The notes under the pieces: generated by a model
What the model was told of the DNA's origin: nothing
What the model saw: only the letters and a program-made list of their open reading frames with translations
The model's database searches: none
Program-made: the position numbers and the translations under genes
Part shown: piece by piece, positions 9,415 to 17,707 of the stretch
Layout: each line of letters opens with the position of its first letter
Position numbering within the stretch: position 1 is the stretch's first letter
DNA from: an uncultured Ruegeria sp.
GTDB lineage: Bacteria > Pseudomonadota > Alphaproteobacteria > Rhodobacterales > Rhodobacteraceae
DNA length: 64,000 nt
Direction: 5' to 3'
Assembly (NCBI RefSeq): GCF_947504215.1
Contig: NZ_CANNGO010000002.1
Span: 1-64,000, forward strand

Positions 9415-9807
9415 ATGTTGCTCAAAGACGCTGCCTTGTCCGTCCGGGAAAAAGCTTATGCGCCTTATTCGAACTTCAAGGTTGGTGCGGCGATCCGAGC
9501 CACGTCGGGTCAGGTTTTCTCGGGCTGCAATGTTGAAAACGTGGCTTACCCTGAAGGCACTTGCGCCGAAGCTGGCGCGATTGCTGCGATGGTTGCTGCC
9601 GGTGAACAGGAACTCGCCGAAGTGTATGTGGTCGCCTCCAGCCCTCAGCCAGTTCCGCCATGCGGCGGGTGCCGTCAGAAACTGGCCGAGTTTGGAAAGC
9701 GTGACGTGAAAGTGACGTTAGCAACCATTGATGGATTAGAGCTGGAAACAACAATCGGGCAACTTCTGCCCGGTGCGTTTGATGCGTCGCATATGGAGGG
9801 TACCTGA
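9415..9807 (+). CDS. cdd: Cytidine deaminase
   Basis: Deaminates cytidine and deoxycytidine to uridine and deoxyuridine. The chosen ATG gives 130 aa, the size of the tetrameric (Bacillus/human) class. The substrate-binding YAPYSNFKVGAA, the catalytic PEGTCAEAGAI (Cys-Ala-Glu) and the second zinc ligand pair PCGGCRQ are all present. An upstream in-frame extension lacks family similarity, while GGGGAATCGCT precedes 9415. It is the first gene of cdd-deoA-deoB-add-upp; deoA starts 5 bp after the stop. The group channels nucleosides to bases, ribose or deoxyribose phosphates and UMP. Confidence 0.95.
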   Translation: MLLKDAALSVREKAYAPYSNFKVGAAIRATSGQVFSGCNVENVAYPEGTCAEAGAIAAMVAAGEQELAEVYVVASSPQPVPPCGGCRQKLAEFGKRDVKVTLATIDGLELETTIGQLLPGAFDASHMEGT

Positions 9808-9811
9808 GCCT

Positions 9812-11119
9812 ATGGACGCCCGCTCGATCATTGCAAAGCTGCGGCAATCCGAAGTGCCCACGCGTGAAGAACTGATCTGGTTCGCACAAGGTTTGGCCGA
9901 TGGCGGTGTCAGCGACGCGCAGGCCGGTGCTTTTGCGATGGCTGTTTGCATGGGCGGTTTGGGCGCGCAGGGCAGGGCTGATCTGACTGTCGCCATGCGC
10001 GACAGTGGTGAGGTACTAATCTGGGACGTAGACGGCCCGGTCATCGATAAGCATTCAACCGGCGGCGTCGGGGATTGTGTCAGTCTGGTTTTGGCGCCAG
10101 CTTTGGCAGAATGCGGTGCCTATGTTCCGATGATTTCAGGCCGGGGGCTGGGCCACACCGGTGGCACGCTGGACAAGCTTGAGGCCATACCCGGCGTCGG
10201 CACTCAAATCAGTCAAGACCGTTTGACGCAAGTACTACGTGACACGGGCGCTGCCATCGTTGGCGCAACGGGTCAGATCGCTCCAGCGGACAAGCGGCTA
10301 TATGCTGTGCGGGATGTGACAGCGACGGTTGAAAGCTTGGACCTTATCACGGCCTCGATCCTGTCAAAGAAGCTTGCCGTCAGCCCGGATGCTCTGGTGC
10401 TTGACGTCAAAGTCGGCAGCGGCGCGTTTATGAAAACCATTGAAGATGCCCAAAAATTGGCATGGGCACTCACCGAAACTGCGAACACTGCGGGATGTCG
10501 AACCTCGGCTGTCATTACCGATATGAACCAGCCCTTGGCGCCTGCATTGGGCAATGCGTTGGAAGTGGCCGAGGTGATGAAGACACTTACGGGTGCGACG
10601 AAGTCCCCATTGGCAGAGATTTCGGCCGAACTGGGCGGTGTGCTGCTATCTGACGCGGGGATGTGTGACACGGTGGATTTGGGTCGCACGAAAATCGCCG
10701 AGATCATCGCTGATGGGCGCGCCGCAGATCGGTTCGGTCGGATGATGGCCGCTGTTGGTGGCCCGGTGCAGTTTGTCGATACATGGGCGCGTTTCCTGCC
10801 CGAGGCAAACGTGATCCAAGAAGTGCCCGCACCCAGCGATGGATATGTCACCGCCATAGATGGCGAGGCGCTCGGCCTTGCTGTTGTGGCGCTGGGCGGT
10901 GGGCGTCAGGTGGAGAGTGATCAGATCGATCCGGCCGTTGGTGTGTCGCAAATCCTTCGGCTGGGGGATCGGGTTGCAAAGGGCGAAACGCTTGCATGTG
11001 TGCATGCGGCACGCGAGGACGCCGCGCATCGCGCAGCGGCAACCATTTCTGCAGCAATGACGATTCACGACAAACCCACCGCGGCGCCGAACCTTGTGCA
11101 CGAAAGGATCACCGCATGA
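9812..11119 (+). CDS. deoA: Thymidine phosphorylase
   Basis: Phosphorolyses thymidine and deoxyuridine to base plus deoxyribose-1-phosphate. The 435-aa length is normal. Signature segments are [18 protein letters not shown] (phosphate and base binding), [20 protein letters not shown] (the pyrimidine-phosphorylase signature), and the [23 protein letters not shown] block. The start at 9812 follows GGAGGG at about 9796. Its stop overlaps the deoB start as ATGA at 11116-11119, so translation is probably coupled. Confidence 0.96.
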   Translation: MDARSIIAKLRQSEVPTREELIWFAQGLADGGVSDAQAGAFAMAVCMGGLGAQGRADLTVAMRDSGEVLIWDVDGPVIDKHSTGGVGDCVSLVLAPALAECGAYVPMISGRGLGHTGGTLDKLEAIPGVGTQISQDRLTQVLRDTGAAIVGATGQIAPADKRLYAVRDVTATVESLDLITASILSKKLAVSPDALVLDVKVGSGAFMKTIEDAQKLAWALTETANTAGCRTSAVITDMNQPLAPALGNALEVAEVMKTLTGATKSPLAEISAELGGVLLSDAGMCDTVDLGRTKIAEIIADGRAADRFGRMMAAVGGPVQFVDTWARFLPEANVIQEVPAPSDGYVTAIDGEALGLAVVALGGGRQVESDQIDPAVGVSQILRLGDRVAKGETLACVHAAREDAAHRAAATISAAMTIHDKPTAAPNLVHERITA

Positions 11120-12327
11120 CCCGTGCGTTTCTGGTGGTGATGGATTCCGTCGGTATCGGCGGCGCGCCGGACGCAGACCACTTCTTTAATGGAGAAACCC
11201 CAGATACCGGGGCCAATACACTGGCGCATATCGCGCAGGCCTGCGCTGAAGGACGGGCTGAGGAGGGGCGATCAGGTCCCTTGCACCTGCCAAATCTGGA
11301 TGTGTTGGGTTTAGGGGCCGCCACGCGGCTCGCGTCAGGGGATGCAACGCCGGGCATGGATGCCGACCCGACGGGCCTGTGGGGCTGTGCGCGTGAACAT
11401 TCGCCCGGAAAAGACACCCCGTCAGGGCACTGGGAGCTGGCCGGAGTTCCTGTTCCGTGGGACTGGCATTACTTTCCCGACACAAAACCGACCTTTCCAA
11501 CCGATCTCGGCCGGGCCGCAGCCGAAGCTGCCGGCACCAATGGCATTCTGGGGGATTGTCATGCCTCAGGCACAGCAATAATCGCCGAGCTGGGGGCCCA
11601 GCACATGCGCTCGGGCTGGCCAATCTGCTATACCTCTGCCGACAGCGTCTTTCAGGTCGCGGCGCATGAGGAGAGCTTTGGCCTCGATCGGTTGCTGGAC
11701 ATGTGCCAGACGCTTGCGCCGCGCTTGCATGACATGAAAGTGGGTCGCGTGATTGCCCGCCCGTTTGTTGGATCGCCCGAGACAGGCTTTACCCGCACCA
11801 CCAACCGCAAGGATTTCGCAATCCTACCGCCCGCACCGGTCTTGACCAACTGGGCGCAGGATGCGGGGCGTCGGGTTCACGCGGTCGGAAAGATCGGGGA
11901 CATCTTCTCGATGCAGGGGATTGATACGCTGCATAAGGGATCGGATGCTGAGCTGATGCAGCATTTGTCCAACCTCGTGGACGAGGCAGAAGACGGGAGC
12001 CTGACGTTCGCCAACTTTGTCGAGTTTGACAGCCTCTATGGCCACCGCCGTGACATCAGCGGCTATGCTCGTGCGCTGGAGTGGTTTGACCGGGAACTTG
12101 GTATGATCCTGCAAAAACTGCGTCCGGGTGACCTGTTGCTGCTGACGGCTGACCATGGCAATGATCCCAGCTGGATCGGCACTGACCATACGCGTGAACA
12201 GGTTCCGGTTTTGATTGCTGGGTGCGGGACAGGCCAGATCGGACAGGTTGAATTCGCTGATATCGCCACCAGCATCGCCCATCATCTGAACATTCCGGCG
12301 CAAGGGCCGGGAAGGACTTTTCTATGA
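11116..12327 (+). CDS. deoB: Phosphopentomutase
   Basis: Interconverts (deoxy)ribose-1-phosphate and -5-phosphate, the step after deoA. The 403 aa belong to the alkaline-phosphatase superfamily: metal ligands are expected in [14 protein letters not shown] at the N-terminus and [18 protein letters not shown] near the C-terminus, and [10 protein letters not shown] supplies the phosphorylated threonine region. The ATG is embedded in the deoA stop and its own stop overlaps add by 4 bp. Confidence 0.96.
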   Translation: MTRAFLVVMDSVGIGGAPDADHFFNGETPDTGANTLAHIAQACAEGRAEEGRSGPLHLPNLDVLGLGAATRLASGDATPGMDADPTGLWGCAREHSPGKDTPSGHWELAGVPVPWDWHYFPDTKPTFPTDLGRAAAEAAGTNGILGDCHASGTAIIAELGAQHMRSGWPICYTSADSVFQVAAHEESFGLDRLLDMCQTLAPRLHDMKVGRVIARPFVGSPETGFTRTTNRKDFAILPPAPVLTNWAQDAGRRVHAVGKIGDIFSMQGIDTLHKGSDAELMQHLSNLVDEAEDGSLTFANFVEFDSLYGHRRDISGYARALEWFDRELGMILQKLRPGDLLLLTADHGNDPSWIGTDHTREQVPVLIAGCGTGQIGQVEFADIATSIAHHLNIPAQGPGRTFL

Positions 12328-13310
12328 CCGTCGCTAACCTACCCAAAATCGAACTGCATCTGCATCACGAAGGGGCCGCCCCTCCGGCTTTCATCCGTCA
12401 GCTGGCGCATGAAAAGCGTATTGATCTGAGTGGCATATTCAAACCGGACGGGTCATATGACTTCCGTGATTTCGCGCACTTCCTCAGCGTTTACGAAGCC
12501 GCCTGTGAAGTCCTAAAAACACCCGAAGACTTTCGCCGTCTGACATTGGCCATTCTGGAAGAAAGCGCCGCGAACGGCGTGGTTTATTCTGAAACCTTTC
12601 TTAGCCCTGATTTCTGCGGCGGTGGGGATCTACATGCCTGGCAAGACTATCTGAACGCCATTCAGGACGCAGCTGACGAGGCCGAGGATAAGTTTGGCAT
12701 TACTCTGCGTGGCGTTGTCACCTGTGTCCGCCACTTCGGTCCTGAACAGGCCAAGCGCAGCGCCCATTGTGCCGCTGAAACTGCCGGCAACTGGATCACC
12801 GGATTCGGCATGGGCGGCAACGAATCCATTGGTGCCCAAGGTGATTTCAAATGGGCCTTTGAGTGCGCGCGCGAGGCGGGTTTGCAACTGACCACCCACG
12901 CAGGTGAATTTGGTGGCCCGGAAAGTGTTCGCGATGCCGTCCGCGACCTGAACGTCGAACGGATCGGTCATGGTGTGCGGGCTATCGAAGACCCTGACCT
13001 TATCCACGAACTGGCCGACCGGGGTATCACGCTGGAAGTATGCCCGGGTTCTAATGTGGTTTTGGGTCTGTTTCCAAATATCGAGGCCCATCCGATTGCG
13101 CGGCTGCGTGATGCCGGGGTCAGCGTCACCGTCTCAACCGATGACCCGCCGTTTTTTCACACGACCATGCGGCGCGAATATGAGATGTTGAATGCAGCCT
13201 TCGGCTGGGAGGCCGAGGATTTTGCCAACTTGAATGAAACCGCCCTGAACGCGGCCTTTTGCAATGAAGACACGCGTGCGCGGGTCAAGAAAAGACTGGA
13301 GACAACATGA
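12324..13310 (+). CDS. add: Adenosine deaminase
   Basis: Deaminates adenosine and deoxyadenosine to inosine and deoxyinosine. The 328 aa form a metal-dependent TIM barrel. Visible active-site motifs are the HxH pair in ELHLHHEGA (residues about 11-13), THAGEFGG with the catalytic Glu, RIGHGVRA with the catalytic His, and VSTDDPPFF with the paired Asp. HHEGA replaces the commoner HLDGS at the first motif, a variation also seen in adenine deaminase-like members, so substrate (adenosine versus adenine) is not fully certain. The operon position favours nucleoside use. It overlaps deoB and upp by 4 bp each. Confidence 0.88.
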   Translation: MTVANLPKIELHLHHEGAAPPAFIRQLAHEKRIDLSGIFKPDGSYDFRDFAHFLSVYEAACEVLKTPEDFRRLTLAILEESAANGVVYSETFLSPDFCGGGDLHAWQDYLNAIQDAADEAEDKFGITLRGVVTCVRHFGPEQAKRSAHCAAETAGNWITGFGMGGNESIGAQGDFKWAFECAREAGLQLTTHAGEFGGPESVRDAVRDLNVERIGHGVRAIEDPDLIHELADRGITLEVCPGSNVVLGLFPNIEAHPIARLRDAGVSVTVSTDDPPFFHTTMRREYEMLNAAFGWEAEDFANLNETALNAAFCNEDTRARVKKRLETT

Positions 13311-13939
13311 GCGAACATCTGACCGTCGTTGATCACCCGCTGGTGCAGCACAAACTGACGCTCATGCGGGACAAAGGCACCTCGACCGCCGTGTTCCGGC
13401 AGTTGCTTCGCGAGATCACCTTGTTGCTGGCCTATGAGGTCACGCGTGAGCTGAAATTGACCACCCGCCACATCGAAACCCCGATGGAGGAGATGGATGC
13501 CCCCATTCTCGCGGGCAAAAAACTGGCACTGGTGTCGATCCTGCGGGCCGGGAACGGGATGTTGGACGGGGTGCTGGAACTGATTCCATCAGCACGCGTC
13601 GGGTTTGTCGGGCTGTACCGCGATGAAGAGACGCTGAAGCCGGTCCAGTACTATTTCAAAGCGCCCGAGGGGCTGAAAGACCGACTGGTAATCGCGGTTG
13701 ATCCGATGCTGGCCACCGGCAACAGTTCGGCCGCAGCCATCGATCTGCTGAAAGAGGCCGGTGCCACCGATATTCGCTTTCTCTGCCTGCTGGCCGCTCC
13801 AGAAGGCGTTGCTCGCATGAAAGAGGCGCATCCGGATGTGCATATCGTGACCGCCGCGCTTGACCGCCAACTCAATTCCAAAGGTTACATCATGCCGGGT
13901 TTGGGCGACGCGGGCGACCGAATGTTTGGCACTAAGTAA
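13307..13939 (+). CDS. upp: Uracil phosphoribosyltransferase
   Basis: Makes UMP from uracil and PRPP and so captures the base released by the upstream nucleoside enzymes. The 210-aa length and the motifs [26 protein letters not shown], the PRPP loop [15 protein letters not shown] and the uracil-binding C-terminal [17 protein letters not shown] are all standard. It is the last gene of the salvage operon and ends 6 bp from the convergent gene at 13946, so no separate terminator is visible. Confidence 0.97.
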   Translation: MSEHLTVVDHPLVQHKLTLMRDKGTSTAVFRQLLREITLLLAYEVTRELKLTTRHIETPMEEMDAPILAGKKLALVSILRAGNGMLDGVLELIPSARVGFVGLYRDEETLKPVQYYFKAPEGLKDRLVIAVDPMLATGNSSAAAIDLLKEAGATDIRFLCLLAAPEGVARMKEAHPDVHIVTAALDRQLNSKGYIMPGLGDAGDRMFGTK

Positions 13940-13945
13940 TCCAGC

Positions 13946-14959
13946 CTATTCGCCGCAGATATTTTGTAGCTGGACCCAGTCACGGTCCGGCAGCACCTGC
14001 TCCAGCGCGCGTCCAGCCATCGGGTCGGCCTCAATCAGGCCGAGCACCGTTTCGCCGGTGATGTCGCGCGCATAAGCGTATGGGGTTGAAGGAAGTGCCG
14101 CCTGTGCAAAGACGGCCAACAGGTCCTCTTCGCCAACTGCGGGGCGTGGCTGTGACAGAACCTGTTCGGTGTACGTGTCCACAATACTCGGCGTCAGACG
14201 GCCAGTTGTCAGCAAACGGAAGGCTGTTGATGGCCCGGTCCGGTCCAGCAAGTCTTCCAGCGGATCCTGGTTTTCGGACCGTGCGCGTTCTGCGATGACA
14301 TAGCCCGCGGCAACAGCGGGGTCTTCGTGATCCTCGACCAGCGAACGGCTTAGCAAAACAGTACCGCCAGGCAGGCTCAGGCTGTCCCTTACTCCGGCGG
14401 GCAGGATAACGATCTGACGTACTCCAGTACGCCGGGCCAGCCGATCCAGTGAGGCTTGGGCGTCCTGTGAGGCGCATGCCTGGCCTGAAACCCGCTCAAT
14501 CCGATGTAGGATTGTGTCGCCGATTTCCTGCCGTTTGACCCCAGGTACGACCGAGACCACATGGCTTTGCAAAGCGGCTGGTAACCACAACAGCAACACA
14601 GCAAGCACCGCAACAACAACCCCGCCGACACTTAGCCATCGCAAACGCCCCGGATGCGGGCGGGACCGGTCGATGGCGCGCTGGAGGCGGTCGATCGCCT
14701 CAAGCATCGTTGTCTCGGCCTCGGCCAGTTCCAGCGTTTCATCCGGATCTCCGTCAGGGTTGAAGATCGCAGGAAAATCCCCGGGATTCTGCCGTTCGAG
14801 TGCGGCCAATGACCAATGCGTCAGTGCCTTGTCATTGAAATCGGAAATCGTAAGCGTGGCTTTACCAATCGACACAACAACCTCGCGCCGCTGCTCATCG
14901 GGCGAGGTGCGCCACAGACCGGTGGCTTCGATCCGCTGGTACTGTTTCAGGGCCGTCAT
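13946..14959 (-). CDS. Membrane-anchored M48-like protein lacking the HExxH motif
   Basis: A 337-aa protein with a cytoplasmic N-terminal domain (1-105), one transmembrane helix (about 108-130, VGGVVVAVLAVLLLWLP) and an extracytoplasmic domain. The latter resembles the core of M48 zinc peptidases: SLPGGTVLLSRSLVED (195-210) matches the strand and GL turn before the active helix, and VAAGYVIAERARS lies where VAAVLAHEIGHV would. The zinc motif reads AERAR (223-227), so both histidines are missing and catalysis is unlikely. The role is unknown; a pseudo-peptidase scaffold is my inference. It is convergent to upp and divergent from the EamA gene. Confidence 0.65.
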   Translation of the reverse strand: MTALKQYQRIEATGLWRTSPDEQRREVVVSIGKATLTISDFNDKALTHWSLAALERQNPGDFPAIFNPDGDPDETLELAEAETTMLEAIDRLQRAIDRSRPHPGRLRWLSVGGVVVAVLAVLLLWLPAALQSHVVSVVPGVKRQEIGDTILHRIERVSGQACASQDAQASLDRLARRTGVRQIVILPAGVRDSLSLPGGTVLLSRSLVEDHEDPAVAAGYVIAERARSENQDPLEDLLDRTGPSTAFRLLTTGRLTPSIVDTYTEQVLSQPRPAVGEEDLLAVFAQAALPSTPYAYARDITGETVLGLIEADPMAGRALEQVLPDRDWVQLQNICGE

Positions 14960-15113
14960 CGGGGTGAAGTCTGCTCGTTATTGTTTTGCTACAGCTTAGC
15001 ATGGTGAAATCACATGGCGCAAACCTGTTGCTTCACCTTTCGGAATTGTGCTGGATACGTCAACGCGCAGAGGTTCGGGGCCGCCGACCTTTGAATCTGG
15101 GTAAAGGCGCAGA

Positions 15114-16049
15114 ATGCAGTCAGACAAAACAACGTCACCGATACTCTCGTCGGTTCTTATGGTCAGCGCCATGGCGATCATCGGGGTGATCGATAACGTC
15201 GTGATCTTGCTGGCCGATACTATCGGGCTGTGGCAATTCCACCTGAGCCGGGCTTTGTTGATGTTGCCACTTATCGCAGGTCTGTCGCTTTTTGGGTTGG
15301 GTGGATTGAGGCCAAAGCGTTTGGGCCCGGTCATTTTGCGAAGCGTGCTGATCACGATGGCCATGCTGTTTTATTTTGCGTCGCTGGCGATGATGCCAAT
15401 TGCGCAAGCTTTGGCGGGGTTGTTTACGTCGCCGATTTTTGTGCTGCTGATCTCATCCTTGGGGCTGAAACAAACGATTGGACCTTGGCGCATAATGGCC
15501 GTTCTAATCGGCTTTACCGGCATTTTGTGTGTGCTGCAGCCGAACCCGGGCGAATTCGATGCCAAGACGCTCCTACCAGTTGTCGGAGGGTTGTTTTACG
15601 CGCTCAGTTCGATTGTCACCCGTAGCCACTGTTCGGATGAAAGTACGGTGGCACTGTTGGCCAGTATGATCATTACACTGGGCCTTGCAGGTGCGATCGG
15701 AGTTGCAGTTTTGTCGGTGTTCCCCATCGCTTCACCGGACGGGCCGGATGGGTTTGTTTTCCGGGGCTGGGTCTCGGACATGCGACCGGCCGTATCGTGG
15801 ATCCTGATACAAGCCTGTGGATCGACCGTCGCCGTTTTCATGCTGATCAAGTCTTATCAGATAGGCGAGCCATCTTATGTGGCCGTTTTTGAGTACTCGG
15901 TAATGATCTTCGGCCCGCTTTTTGCATGGGTCGCGCTAGGCCAGACCATCGGAACCATGCAGATCGCCGGTATCGCGTTGATCGCAACCGCCGGCGCGCT
16001 GCTGGGGTGGCGGGCAGGGCGCGCGCCCGCGGGGCAGGCGGCGACGTGA
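15114..16049 (+). CDS. EamA/DMT-family transporter
   Basis: A 311-aa inner-membrane protein with about ten hydrophobic helices arranged as two EamA repeats (first about 15-140, second about 155-300). The transported metabolite cannot be deduced. A glycine-rich last helix (IAGIALIATAGALLGWRAG) is typical of the DMT superfamily. Its TGA overlaps the GTG start of the sulfotransferase gene in GTGA, so the two are translationally coupled. The 155 bp upstream separate it from the divergent M48-like gene. Confidence 0.88.
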   Translation: MQSDKTTSPILSSVLMVSAMAIIGVIDNVVILLADTIGLWQFHLSRALLMLPLIAGLSLFGLGGLRPKRLGPVILRSVLITMAMLFYFASLAMMPIAQALAGLFTSPIFVLLISSLGLKQTIGPWRIMAVLIGFTGILCVLQPNPGEFDAKTLLPVVGGLFYALSSIVTRSHCSDESTVALLASMIITLGLAGAIGVAVLSVFPIASPDGPDGFVFRGWVSDMRPAVSWILIQACGSTVAVFMLIKSYQIGEPSYVAVFEYSVMIFGPLFAWVALGQTIGTMQIAGIALIATAGALLGWRAGRAPAGQAAT

Positions 16050-16702
16050 TCATCTCGACCAGTCAACGCTATGTCTTTGTTCATATCCCTAAAACGGGGG
16101 GGACCTCGCTGATGCAGGCGCTGGAACAAGGGGTGAGCGAGGATGACATTCTATTTGGCGACACCCCCGTTGCAATAACGCGCCGTGCGCGGGCCAAAAC
16201 GTTAGACGCTCGTGGGCGTTTATGGAAACACTCGACGCTGGCGGATATCGATGGGGTATTGTCTGAAGGTGAGTTGCAGAACTTGTTTGCCTTTACCATG
16301 GTACGCAACCCATGGGATCGGATCGCCAGCTATTACCATTGGCTACGGGTGCAGAAGTTTAACCATGCGGCGGTGGCCTTGGCGAAAACAACAGATTTTG
16401 AAAGCTTTGTATTAAATCCCGCGATGCTGCGCTCGTTTCAACAACACTCTGCCGGATCCTACATGACAATGGCGGATGGGCGCGAGCACTGTCAGGCGTA
16501 CATCCGGCTTGAGCATTTCGAACAAGACGCCGACCCGATGTTCAGGCACTTGGGCTACAAGGTGGATTTGTCGCATCTGAACCGCTCGACCAGACAGCAG
16601 GATTATCGCCAATACTACAAAACACAATCTGCCGAAGCGGTGGCGCGGGCCTGTTCAGAAGATATTCAGAGATTCGGATATCAGTTTGATACGGGGCGTT
16701 AA
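16046..16702 (+). CDS. Sulfotransferase-family protein
   Basis: A 218-aa member of the PAPS-dependent sulfotransferase fold. The 5'-phosphosulfate loop HIPKTGGTSLMQAL is at residues 13-26, and the 3'-phosphate-binding MVRNPWDRIASYYHW is typical of the carbohydrate (HNK-1/sulfotransfer_2) group. I chose GTG at 16046 because it gives the short strand VIISTSQRYVFVHIPKTGG expected before the loop and overlaps the EamA stop. The acceptor is unknown; bacterial relatives are often linked to polysaccharide or lipid sulfation. It is probably cytosolic. Confidence 0.85.
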   Translation: MIISTSQRYVFVHIPKTGGTSLMQALEQGVSEDDILFGDTPVAITRRARAKTLDARGRLWKHSTLADIDGVLSEGELQNLFAFTMVRNPWDRIASYYHWLRVQKFNHAAVALAKTTDFESFVLNPAMLRSFQQHSAGSYMTMADGREHCQAYIRLEHFEQDADPMFRHLGYKVDLSHLNRSTRQQDYRQYYKTQSAEAVARACSEDIQRFGYQFDTGR

Positions 16703-16770
16703 CGATAGTTTCCAAACGCGCATAAAACGGCGTTAACTTCGCAGCTCTGTCCAAAGACTAGCGGTCAAAC

Positions 16771-16790
16771 GAGCCCTTGATGGCTCAATT
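16771..16790 (+). terminator. Weak terminator-like hairpin after the sulfotransferase gene
   Basis: GAGCC (16771) pairs with GGCTC (16782-16786) around CTTGAT and is followed by AATTTGG. The stem is only 5 bp and the U-tract is poor. The rest of the 178-bp gap is A/T-rich and must also hold the promoter of the Hint-domain gene. Confidence 0.3.
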
Positions 16791-16880
16791 TGGGCGTAAA
16801 TATGTCGAAAATAAGTCGGACCTTCATTTTCGTGCTAGCACATATGGACAAGTTAATTGTGCCATAAGGGGGTGCGGCAC

Positions 16881-17654
16881 GTGTTAGAAGTAGTGAGTGT
16901 TTCAGGTTTCTTAGATCAAACCGGTGATGTTGATCAGGCCTTTTTGAGTGAATCGGTAAACGCGCGTCGGAGCGGGCTGGTAGATGGCACTAAAGTCGCC
17001 ACAACCCGTGGATGGAAACTGGTAGAACAACTTGTGGCCGGAGATCTGGTGCGCACGTTGGACAATGGCTTCAAAGAAGTGCGCCGGATTTCTACGAATA
17101 CAGTAACCATACCCGCCGGTGAAAATCGTGTTGAGTATTTGCCGGTGTTTGTCCCTGCGAGGTCGGCTTACAATGGGCGACCGGTCTGGCTGATGCCCGA
17201 GCAGGGGATGGCCCTGAATCTCGGCATGGTCGATCCCGAAATCAGTGGGTATTCCATTGTTCCGGCCAGATTGCTCAGCGGCGCAGGCCAACTGACGTCA
17301 CAAGCGCCTGGCGCGACGTTTGAGGTCAGTTCGTTGTTCTTCGATGCGGATGAGATTGTCTTTGTCGAAGGTGGCCTGCAGGCATATTGCCCATCAGGAC
17401 GTTTTACCATGCGAAACACGCCCGGGAATTCGGGCTATGATGTTGTTGAAGACGATGAAGCCATCGTGCTTGTAAATTCGATTGCAAAGAGTGGCGACAT
17501 GTCGGCCCTCGCAAACCCATTGGGTGCATTGCCAGCGCCCATCCCGCAGGAAACGGTTTTACCGGTTCGTCCGCCCAGTGGAATTCGCCGACCGGGTCGT
17601 CCGGGCCGGCCAGATGTGCCAGCCTTGTTTCTGCGGTCTGAATGGCAGACCTAA
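16881..17654 (+). CDS. Hint-fold (hedgehog/intein-like) protein without the catalytic cysteine
   Basis: A 257-aa protein whose residues about 31-200 match the Hint_2 domain: GLVDGTKVATTRGWKLVEQLVAGDLVRTLDNGFKEVRRI, then RPVWLMPEQGMAL (in place of the usual SPQHRVL) and a late VEGGLQAYCPSGRF. In most relatives the domain begins with Cys; here the run is S31-G-L-V-D-G-T, so the self-splicing nucleophile is absent. The GTG at 16881 is preceded by AAGGGGG at optimal distance; the frame also opens at a TTG 24 bp earlier. The C-terminus is proline-rich. Such proteins are common in Rhodobacteraceae with no known job. It is transcribed alone. Confidence 0.72.
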   Translation: MLEVVSVSGFLDQTGDVDQAFLSESVNARRSGLVDGTKVATTRGWKLVEQLVAGDLVRTLDNGFKEVRRISTNTVTIPAGENRVEYLPVFVPARSAYNGRPVWLMPEQGMALNLGMVDPEISGYSIVPARLLSGAGQLTSQAPGATFEVSSLFFDADEIVFVEGGLQAYCPSGRFTMRNTPGNSGYDVVEDDEAIVLVNSIAKSGDMSALANPLGALPAPIPQETVLPVRPPSGIRRPGRPGRPDVPALFLRSEWQT

Positions 17655-17669
17655 CCAAACATTGAAAAC

Positions 17670-17701
17670 GATGCAGGCGCGTGAAATCACGCGCCTGCAT
17701 C
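17670..17701. terminator. Strong hairpin between the convergent Hint and fadJ genes
   Basis: GATGCAGGCGCGTG and CACGCGCCTGCATC form a perfect 14-bp stem with an AAAT loop in the 53 bp between two convergent genes. No clear U-run follows on the fadJ-transcript side; on the plus strand CACCGTTTC follows. It probably serves as a bidirectional terminator or a 3'-end stabiliser. Confidence 0.6.
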
Positions 17702-17707
17702 ACCGTT

